A stretch of DNA of 64,000 nt. Origin: Sphingomonas taxi. Lineage in GTDB: Bacteria > Pseudomonadota > Alphaproteobacteria > Sphingomonadales > Sphingomonadaceae. The stretch is taken from NCBI RefSeq assembly GCF_000764535.1, contig NZ_CP009571.1, positions 3,534,001 through 3,598,000 on the forward strand, written 5' to 3'. The notes beneath the pieces were generated by a model, which searched no databases, had not been told where the DNA came from, and worked only from the letters and a program-made list of their open reading frames with translations. The translations under genes and the position numbers were made by a program. Positions 57,491-64,000 of this stretch are shown here, one piece after another; positions within the stretch are counted from its first letter, which is position 1, and every line of letters begins with the position of its first letter.

Positions 57491-60400
57491 ATGTTGAACC
57501 GTGCTGGCGGATCGCGTTTGCGAATGAGAGGGATCGGCTCGGCGAGCGTCGCCGCCATCGCCATCGGGCTCGTCTGCACGCCGGCAGCGGCGCAGCAGAC
57601 GCCGGCCCCGGTCGACGTCCAGCGCGCCACGCCGGTCCAGACGGACGCCGGCGGTCAGTCGGCGGATGCGGCAGGGGGCACGATCACCCAGGCGGACCCG
57701 CAGTCCGCGGCAGCAGCCGGCCAGGATACGCCGGCCGAGGATATCGTGATCACCGGATCGCGCATCACCACCGGCGGCTTCACCGCGCCGACGCCCACCA
57801 CGATCATCGATTCGGCCGCGATCGCCGCGAACGCACAGCCCAACGTCTTCACCACGATCGCGCAATTGCCCTCGCTGCAAGGCTCGACCGGCACGTCGGT
57901 CGGCACGTTCAGCACCTCGAGCGGGCAGCAGGGGCTCAGCTCCTTCTCGCTGCGCGGCGTCGGCGCGATCCGCACGCTGACCTTGCTCGACGGCCAGCGC
58001 GTGGTCGGCGCGAACGTGACCGGCGTTCCCGACATCAGCCTGTTCCCGCAACTGCTCATCAAGCGCGTCGACGTCGTCAACGGCGGCGCGTCCGCCTCCT
58101 ACGGTTCGGATGCGGTCGGCGGGGTGGTCAATTTCATCACCGACACCCGGTTCAAGGGCATCCGCGGCAACGTTCAGGGCGGCATCACCACCTATGGCGA
58201 CGACGAGCAGGTGCTCGTCCAGCTCGCGGCCGGCACCAGCGCGCTGAACGATCGGCTGCACCTGATCGCCAGCACCGAATATGCGCATGAGGAGGGCGTC
58301 GGCGGCGGCGACTTCGGCATCGGCCTGGCGGGCGGGCGTGACTGGTTCCGCCAGTCGACGCTCATCAACCGCAACGTCGTCAATGACGGTTCGCCGCAAT
58401 ATCTGTTCCGCGACTTCGCCCAGCCGTACAATTACACCAAATACGGGCTGATCACGGCGGGGCCGTTACAGGGTATCGCCTTCGATCAGGGCGGCAATCC
58501 GTTCCAGTTCAACTATGGCTCGAACGGCGTTCCGGCGCGCGACGCGGCCGGCAACGTCAACGGCTGTTACCCCGGCTTCTGTCTGGGCGGCGATCTGTCC
58601 GGCAACGTCGACGCGGGGCGGACGCTCCAGTCGAAGATCCAGCGGGTCAACAGCTACGGCCGGATCGGCTTCGACTTCGCGCCCAACGGCGAGATCTACG
58701 CCACCGCCAACATCGGTCAGGTGAAGACCAGCAACCAGCCGGTGGGCGGGCAGAATCGCCCCAATCTCACCATCCAGTGCGCCAATCCCTTCGTACCCGC
58801 GCTGGTGCAGGCCGCCTGCGCCACCGCCGGGATCACCAATTTCCAATATGGCACCAGCAACGCGGCGCTCGGCAGCACGCAGGTGTTCACCGATCGTCGG
58901 CAATACCGGTTCGTCGCCGGCGCGAAAGGCCGCCAGCCCGTCGCCGGCTCGGAGTGGAGCTACGACATCTATTACGAACATGGCACCAATTATTCGAACA
59001 TCGACGTCAACAACATCCTGCTGTCCAACCGCTTCAACCAGGCGATCAACGCGACGACGCTGAACGGCGCGATCGTCTGCGCCAATGCGGTGGCGCGCGC
59101 CAACGGCTGTCAGCCGCTCAACATCTTCGGCGGCAATCCGTCCCAGGCGGCGCTGTCGTACATCATGCCCGAGAACGGGCCGCGGCAGCGGACGCGGCAG
59201 ACGCAGGACGTCATCAGCCTCAACTTCTCGGGATCGCCCTTTTCGTCGTGGGCGGGACCGGTCTCGGTCGCCTTCGGCGGCGAATTCCGGCACGAATTCT
59301 ACACCGTGCGTGCCGATCCTTATGGCGCCGGCTTCGCCAACACGCCCGCCGATGCGGCCTATCCCGCCGATCCGACGCTGCTCGCGGGCGGCAACAACTG
59401 GTATGCGGGCAATTACAAGAACGGCAACGGCGCCTACAGCGTCAAGGAAGCCTTCGTCGAGGCCGATTTGCCGCTGATCAACTCCGATCTGGCCGGGCGC
59501 GCCAACGTCAACGGCGCGGTGCGCGTCACCGACTACAGCACCTCCGGAACGGTATGGGCGTGGAAGATCGGCGGCACCTGGGACCTGCCGCTGGACGGCC
59601 TGCGGGTGCGCGGCGTCACCTCGCGCGACGTGCGCGCGCCCAATCTGTCCGAATTGTTCGCCGCGCCGGTGACGACCACGCTGCCGGGCTTTTTCGATCC
59701 CTTCCGCAACGTCAACGTGCTGGCGATCCAGAACACGATCGGCAACCGCAACCTGACGCCGGAGATCGCCCGCAACACCACCTTGGGGATCGCCTTCTCG
59801 GGCTCGAAGGCGCTGCCGGGGCTCAGCCTGTCGGTCGATTACTACAAGATCAAGATCACCGACGTCATATCCAGCCTGGGCGCGGCAGACATCGTCAACC
59901 TGTGCTTCCAGAACATCGCGCCGGAAACCTGCGGCGCCTTCAACCTGAACAACAATGCGGGTCCGAACTTCATCAACGTCCAGGCCTTCAATCTCGCATC
60001 GATCGAGACGGACGGGTTCGACATCGAGGCGAGCTATCGCTGGCAACGGCCGCTGGGACTGCCCGGCAGCCTGACGTTGCGGGCGCTGGCGACGAACATC
60101 CGCAGCTTCGTCACCGATACCGGCCTGCCCGGTACGATCCCGGTCGACAGCGCCGGCGCCAACATCGGCAACACGCCCGACTGGAAGTGGCTCGCGGTGC
60201 AGACCTATGCCACCGACGATTTCTCGCTGCTGGTGCAGGAGCGCTGGTTCAGCGACGGCGTGCTCGGCCATCAATATGTCGAGTGCACGACCGGCTGCCC
60301 GGTCTCGACCAACAACCGTCCGACGATCGACACCAATTTCATCCCCGGTGCCTTCTACATGGACGTCGGCGGGACCTACAATCTCACCTCGGCGATGACC

Positions 60401-60523
60401 GCCTATTTCAAGGTCGACAACGTGTTCAACCGCGATCCGGCGCGCTCGCCGTATTTCGTCAATCCCGCGCTCTACGACGTGCTCGGCCGCGTCTACCGCG
60501 CCGGCGTCCGTTTCAAGTTCTGA
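57491..60523 (+). CDS. TonB-dependent receptor
   Basis: 1010 residues. Signal sequence (GSASVAAIAIGLVCTPAAAQ), TonB box EDIVITGSRITTGG, plug domain (FSLRGVGAIRTLTLLDGQRV; VVNGGASASYGSDAVGGVVN) and a 22-strand barrel ending in FKF, the outer-membrane assembly signal. A GGAAGGGAGAGG ribosome-binding site precedes the ATG. Outer-membrane uptake of oligosaccharides is inferred from its LacI operator and glycosidase neighbours. Confidence 0.95.
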   Translation: MLNRAGGSRLRMRGIGSASVAAIAIGLVCTPAAAQQTPAPVDVQRATPVQTDAGGQSADAAGGTITQADPQSAAAAGQDTPAEDIVITGSRITTGGFTAPTPTTIIDSAAIAANAQPNVFTTIAQLPSLQGSTGTSVGTFSTSSGQQGLSSFSLRGVGAIRTLTLLDGQRVVGANVTGVPDISLFPQLLIKRVDVVNGGASASYGSDAVGGVVNFITDTRFKGIRGNVQGGITTYGDDEQVLVQLAAGTSALNDRLHLIASTEYAHEEGVGGGDFGIGLAGGRDWFRQSTLINRNVVNDGSPQYLFRDFAQPYNYTKYGLITAGPLQGIAFDQGGNPFQFNYGSNGVPARDAAGNVNGCYPGFCLGGDLSGNVDAGRTLQSKIQRVNSYGRIGFDFAPNGEIYATANIGQVKTSNQPVGGQNRPNLTIQCANPFVPALVQAACATAGITNFQYGTSNAALGSTQVFTDRRQYRFVAGAKGRQPVAGSEWSYDIYYEHGTNYSNIDVNNILLSNRFNQAINATTLNGAIVCANAVARANGCQPLNIFGGNPSQAALSYIMPENGPRQRTRQTQDVISLNFSGSPFSSWAGPVSVAFGGEFRHEFYTVRADPYGAGFANTPADAAYPADPTLLAGGNNWYAGNYKNGNGAYSVKEAFVEADLPLINSDLAGRANVNGAVRVTDYSTSGTVWAWKIGGTWDLPLDGLRVRGVTSRDVRAPNLSELFAAPVTTTLPGFFDPFRNVNVLAIQNTIGNRNLTPEIARNTTLGIAFSGSKALPGLSLSVDYYKIKITDVISSLGAADIVNLCFQNIAPETCGAFNLNNNAGPNFINVQAFNLASIETDGFDIEASYRWQRPLGLPGSLTLRALATNIRSFVTDTGLPGTIPVDSAGANIGNTPDWKWLAVQTYATDDFSLLVQERWFSDGVLGHQYVECTTGCPVSTNNRPTIDTNFIPGAFYMDVGGTYNLTSAMTAYFKVDNVFNRDPARSPYFVNPALYDVLGRVYRAGVRFKF

Positions 60524-60537
60524 ACCGTCCCCCCTCT

Positions 60538-60572
60538 GTGGTCCGGGAGCAGCGCTTCCGGACCACTTTTTT
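60538..60572 (+). terminator. Intrinsic terminator between TonB receptor and GH43 gene
   Basis: GTGGTCCGGGAGC-AGC-GCTTCCGGACCAC (13-bp stem with one mismatch) followed by TTTTTT, beginning 14 bp after the receptor stop and ending just before the GH43 start. Confidence 0.92.
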
Positions 60573-60581
60573 GGAAATTCC

Positions 60582-61571
60582 ATGGTGCGCGCTTCCCGCC
60601 TGACCGCAATGCTGCTGCTGACCTCCGCCGTCGCGAGCGCGGCGCCCGACGTCCGGCCCGGCGCCAATCCGATCATCCGCGACACGTTCACCGCCGATCC
60701 GGCGCCTCTGGTGGTCGGCGACCGGCTGTACCTCTACGTCGGGCATGACGAAGCGCAGCGCGACGAGATGTTCAACATGAAGGAATGGCTGGTCTATTCC
60801 ACGACGGACATGCGGCATTGGACCCGCCACGGGCCGATCATGAAGGTGTCCGACTTTACATGGGCGAAGAAGGACGCCTGGGCGTCGCAGACGATCTTCA
60901 AGAACGGCAGATACTGGTTCTATGCCGCGGTCGAGCATGACGACACGCATCCCGGAAAGGCGATCGCGGTCGCGGTGTCCGATCGCCCGACGGGGCCGTT
61001 CGTCGATGCCAAGGGGTCGGCGCTCATCACCAATGGCATGACGCCGAAGGGCACGCATAGCTGGGAGGATATCGATCCCACCGTGCTGACCGACGACGAC
61101 GGCACGACCTGGATCGCATGGGGCAACCGGCAATGCTACATCGCCCGGCTGAAGCCCAATATGGTGGAGATCGACGGGCCGATCGTCGAGATCACGCCCC
61201 CGCATTTCGAAGAGGGGCCGTGGCTGCACAAGCGCGGCGGGCTTTACTATCTGACCTATGCCTCGCTGGATCGCGCGACGCATCGTGACGAGCGCGTGTC
61301 CTATTCGACCGCACCGTCGCTGAAGGGGCCGTGGACGTATCGCGGCGAACTCACCGGATCGGGGAAGTACAGTTTCACGATCCATCCCGGCATCGCCCGG
61401 TTCAAAGGCGCGTGGTATCTGTTCCTGCACAATGCAGCGCTGACGATCGGCGACCTGAACGGGGCGATCGGACGGCGGGCGGTGACCGTCGAGCCGCTGC
61501 GCTACAAAGCGGACGGCGCGATGATCCCCGTCGTGCAGACCGATGCCGGCGTCACCGCCCCGACGCGGTGA
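60582..61571 (+). CDS. Exported glycoside hydrolase family 43 enzyme
   Basis: 329 residues with a signal peptide (MLLLTSAVASAAP). Five-bladed propeller with the three GH43 acidic residues: D39 (TADPAPLVV, base), D165 (WEDIDPTVL, pKa modulator) and E211 (HFEEGPWLHK, acid). Typical activities are alpha-L-arabinofuranosidase, beta-xylosidase or arabinanase. It lies 9 bp after a strong terminator, so expression may depend on readthrough or a promoter within it. Ends 4 bp from the converging LacI gene. Confidence 0.92.
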   Translation: MVRASRLTAMLLLTSAVASAAPDVRPGANPIIRDTFTADPAPLVVGDRLYLYVGHDEAQRDEMFNMKEWLVYSTTDMRHWTRHGPIMKVSDFTWAKKDAWASQTIFKNGRYWFYAAVEHDDTHPGKAIAVAVSDRPTGPFVDAKGSALITNGMTPKGTHSWEDIDPTVLTDDDGTTWIAWGNRQCYIARLKPNMVEIDGPIVEITPPHFEEGPWLHKRGGLYYLTYASLDRATHRDERVSYSTAPSLKGPWTYRGELTGSGKYSFTIHPGIARFKGAWYLFLHNAALTIGDLNGAIGRRAVTVEPLRYKADGAMIPVVQTDAGVTAPTR

Positions 61572-61575
61572 TCGC

Positions 61576-62640
61576 CTACGGCATGGTCCGGACCGGATGG
61601 GGCAGGGGGTTCGACCGCGGCGTCGCCGTGGACTCGCGTTCGATCAACTGGTGGTCGAGGATGGTCGCGCGCGCATCGTCGTCCGCCACCGGGCCCGCAC
61701 GAATGTCCTGGATCAGCAATTGCAGCGCCGCCGCAGCGAGCGCGCGCACCGGTTGGCGGATGGTGGTGAGCGGCGGCCAGAGCGTGGTGGCGGCGGTGCT
61801 GTCGTCGAATCCGGTCACGGTGAGATCGGCGGGAACGTCGAGATGACGGCGATGCGCCACCGAGACGACGGCCGCGGCCATATCGTCGTTGCTCGCGAAG
61901 ATCGCCGTAGGCGGATGCGCGCCGGCGAGCAGCGCCTCGCCGGCGACGAGTCCCGAGGCATAGCTGTAGTCGCCCTGGACGATCTGGACGTCGAGGTCGC
62001 CTTCCTCGTCGACGGCCGCCCTGAAGCCGGCGAGCCGTTCCGCGCTGGCGGACTGGTCGGGATTGCCGAGGATGAAGCCGAGGCGCCGGTGTCCCAGCGC
62101 GATCAGGTGCCGCGTCATGTCATAGGCGGCACGGCGATTGTCGATGCCGACGCAGATCGCGCCGCGTGCCGCCCCGCCCACCACCGCGACCGGCAGCTTC
62201 GCGGCACGCAGGATCTGACCGACCACTTCGGATTCGCCGAGGGGCGGCGCGAGGATCATGCCCGCTACCCGCGAATCGATCAGCCCCTGGATCGCCTCGC
62301 GGCTCGGCGGCTTGCCATTCTCTCCCTTCAGCAGGATCAATTGGGCGGCGCGGGCCGACGCTTCCTCGAAGACGCCGGCGAGCAGGTCGCTCATGAACGC
62401 CGCGCTGGGATTGGAATAGATCACGCCGATCCGGATCTCGCGCGACGTCACCAGGCTGCGGGCGGTCAGATTGGGCGTATAGTTCAACGCGCTGATGATC
62501 TCGCCGACGCGGGCACGCACCTCGTCGCGCACCCCCGGATCGCCGTTGATGACGCGCGACACCGTCATCGGCGACACGCCGGCATGTTTCGCGACGTCGA
62601 TGATCGTGACGCCACGCGAGCGGCCTCTGGAACGGGTCAA
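61576..62640 (-). CDS. LacI-family regulator of the carbohydrate locus
   Basis: 354 residues. HTH-hinge VTIIDVAKHAGVSPMTVSRV ... INGDPGVRDEVRARVGEIIS and an effector domain (IGVIYSNPSAAFMSDLLAGV; FASNDDMAAAVVSVAHRRHL). The start must be the TTG at 62640, because an in-frame TAG lies four codons upstream and no other start precedes the HTH. It is divergent from the MFS gene, with an operator in the shared gap. Presumed repressor released by a sugar from the imported polysaccharide. Confidence 0.9.
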   Translation of the reverse strand: MTRSRGRSRGVTIIDVAKHAGVSPMTVSRVINGDPGVRDEVRARVGEIISALNYTPNLTARSLVTSREIRIGVIYSNPSAAFMSDLLAGVFEEASARAAQLILLKGENGKPPSREAIQGLIDSRVAGMILAPPLGESEVVGQILRAAKLPVAVVGGAARGAICVGIDNRRAAYDMTRHLIALGHRRLGFILGNPDQSASAERLAGFRAAVDEEGDLDVQIVQGDYSYASGLVAGEALLAGAHPPTAIFASNDDMAAAVVSVAHRRHLDVPADLTVTGFDDSTAATTLWPPLTTIRQPVRALAAAALQLLIQDIRAGPVADDDARATILDHQLIERESTATPRSNPLPHPVRTMP

Positions 62641-62806
62641 CTGTCTAGCGTCCTATCATCGGGCGCGTGGACGCCCGGCTGTTCCGCATCGACGTGCATC
62701 GTGCCGGGCGTGCAGGTCAATGGGGTCGTGCCGTCCTGCGCCGCTTCGGTACGCAAGCCGCGATCGGAACGCTTGCCATCCCATACCGCCAACACCTAAC
62801 CCTGCA

Positions 62807-62820
62807 TGGTAACGTTATCG
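62807..62820. promoter_or_regulatory. Second LacI-type operator, before the MFS gene
   Basis: TGGTAACGTTATCG: 12 of 14 bases match the palindrome at 57449. It lies 13 bp before the MFS start, in the 192-bp divergent gap with the LacI gene. Confidence 0.72.
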
Positions 62821-62832
62821 AGGAGCGGCGAC

Positions 62833-64000
62833 GTGAGGCGTTTCCCATATATACGCTGGACGATCATCGCGCTGTTCGTGGTTGCGATGATCATCAATTA
62901 TCTGACGCGCAGCATCCTCGGGGTCGCCGCGCCCGCGATCATGGCGGAGCAGCACATCTCCTCCGCGCAATATTCCTGGATCACCGGCGCCTTCCAGTTC
63001 GGCATCATGTTCCAGCCGCTCGCCGGATACCTGCTCGATGTGATCGGGCTGAAGGTCGGCTTCACGCTGTTCGTCGCGATCTGGTCGTGCATCACGCTCG
63101 GCCATGGCTTCGCCAACGGCTGGATGGGCTTCGCCGGCCTGCGCGGTGCGCTCGGCCTGGTCGAGGGATCGGCGCAACCGGCGGGGATGAAGCTGGTGGC
63201 GGAGTGGTTCCCGGCGCGCGAGCGCGGGGTGGCCGGCGGGATCTACCAGATCGGCGCCTCTTTCGGTGCCGTATTCGCGCCGCCGCTGGTCGCCTGGGCG
63301 GTGTTCAACCATAGCTGGCGTGCCGCCTTCTTCGTCGCGGGGGGCCTCGGGCTCGCATGGGTCGTCGCATGGCTGGCCTGGTATGCCCCGCCGCAGCGCC
63401 ACCGGCGGCTGTCCGATGGCGAACGGACGCTGATCGTGGCGGGGCAGGAGGCCGCGCTGGTGAAGCATCGCCGCCGCCCGCCGCTCGGCGAGTTGCTGCG
63501 CAAGCGCAATCTCTGGACGATCGCGGCGGCGCGATTCCTCGCCGATCCGGTCTGGGGCATGCTGTCGCTCTGGATGCCGCTCTATCTGGTGCAGGCCCGG
63601 CATTTCGATCTCGGCCAGATCGCGTTGTTCGCGTGGCTGCCGTTCCTCGCCGCCGATCTCGGCTGCCTGTTCGGCCCGGCGGTGGTCGCCTTTCTCCAGC
63701 GCCGCGGCGTCGGCCTGATCGACGCCCGGCGCGGCGCCTTCACGCTCGGCGCGGTGCTGATGACCGGCATGATGTTCGTCGGCACGGTGACCAGCCCGGC
63801 GGCGGCGATCGCGTTGCTGTGCCTCGGCGGCTTTGCGCATCAGACACTGTCGGTCACGGTGATCACCTTATGCTCCGACCTCTTCCCGCACGATCAGGTG
63901 GCGACCGCCACCGGCGTCTCGGGCACCGCCGCCAATCTGGGCGTGCTGATCTTCACGCTTTCGCTCGGCTCGATGGTCGACCAGATCGGCTATCAGCCCT
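62833..64000 (+). CDS. MFS transporter of the hexuronate (ExuT-like, ACS) type, 3' end beyond the window
   Basis: About 389 codons visible. Start GTG 62833 with GGAG about 8 bases upstream. Helix 1 carries IINYLTRSILGVAAPAIMAE and helix 4 region GLVEGSAQPAGMKLVAEWFP with ARERGVAGGIYQIGASFGAV, the anion:cation symporter pattern. ExuT relatives import galacturonate and glucuronate; that substrate here is inferred. The family's NYLDR motif reads NYLTR, so the helix-1 aspartate is replaced by threonine. Confidence 0.88.
   Translation, partial: MRRFPYIRWTIIALFVVAMIINYLTRSILGVAAPAIMAEQHISSAQYSWITGAFQFGIMFQPLAGYLLDVIGLKVGFTLFVAIWSCITLGHGFANGWMGFAGLRGALGLVEGSAQPAGMKLVAEWFPARERGVAGGIYQIGASFGAVFAPPLVAWAVFNHSWRAAFFVAGGLGLAWVVAWLAWYAPPQRHRRLSDGERTLIVAGQEAALVKHRRRPPLGELLRKRNLWTIAAARFLADPVWGMLSLWMPLYLVQARHFDLGQIALFAWLPFLAADLGCLFGPAVVAFLQRRGVGLIDARRGAFTLGAVLMTGMMFVGTVTSPAAAIALLCLGGFAHQTLSVTVITLCSDLFPHDQVATATGVSGTAANLGVLIFTLSLGSMVDQIGYQP

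Overview
The window is a high-GC, densely packed alphaproteobacterial chromosome segment whose gene content fits a sphingomonad (Sphingomonadaceae). Pointers are the aerobic CobG-type cobalamin pathway, the CtrA regulator SciP, a STAS-fused MlaE, DUF1192 beside clpA, tandem LacI regulators with a TonB receptor, and many ATGA, GTGA or TGATG gene junctions. This is inference from gene content; no 16S rRNA is present.

Layout. 1-10.9 kb: a cobalamin block on the minus strand (cobW-cobN-cobG-cobH-cobI-cobJ, then cobL-cobE-cobM running off the left edge) behind a cobalamin riboswitch, with cobK on the opposite strand in the middle. 11-13.6 kb: a lone receiver-domain response regulator, a membrane metallophosphoesterase and small proteins. 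13.7 kb: a candidate small RNA with a strong terminator. 13.9-19.8 kb: minus-strand housekeeping genes (tgt, EF-hand protein, queA, cyclophilin, coaD, polyprenyl synthase, xseB). 20-27.9 kb: a 7TM-GGDEF protein, a NUDIX hydrolase, clpA, DUF1192, a quinone oxidoreductase and a LacI regulator. 28.2-31.9 kb: an ATP-grasp/alpha-E fusion plus a transglutaminase. 32.2-35.5 kb: ligD and ku (end joining). 35.9-40 kb: pdxH, a CDF metal exporter, PhzF, a UVR-motif protein and mnmA. 40.1-51.7 kb: sciP, a GlsB-type membrane protein, a SIMPL protein, an RND adaptor and pump, DUF445, and an Mla lipid-transport operon. 52.6 kb: tRNA-Ser(GGA). 53-64 kb: a carbohydrate-utilization locus with a GH55-like/beta-propeller protein, an esterase, a TonB receptor, a GH43 enzyme, a LacI regulator and a hexuronate-type MFS transporter, tied together by two copies of a TGGTAACG-type operator.

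The most unusual feature is a set of long, internally palindromic interspersed repeats. I separate three families: A (~95 bp, two hairpins in inverted orientation), B (~105 bp, some copies with a further outer inverted arm) and C (~95 bp). Most copies sit between genes, and several A copies lie inside what look like B ends. One A copy lies in frame inside cobG, adding about 34 residues without a stop codon. No transposase is encoded in the window, so mobilization would have to be in trans.
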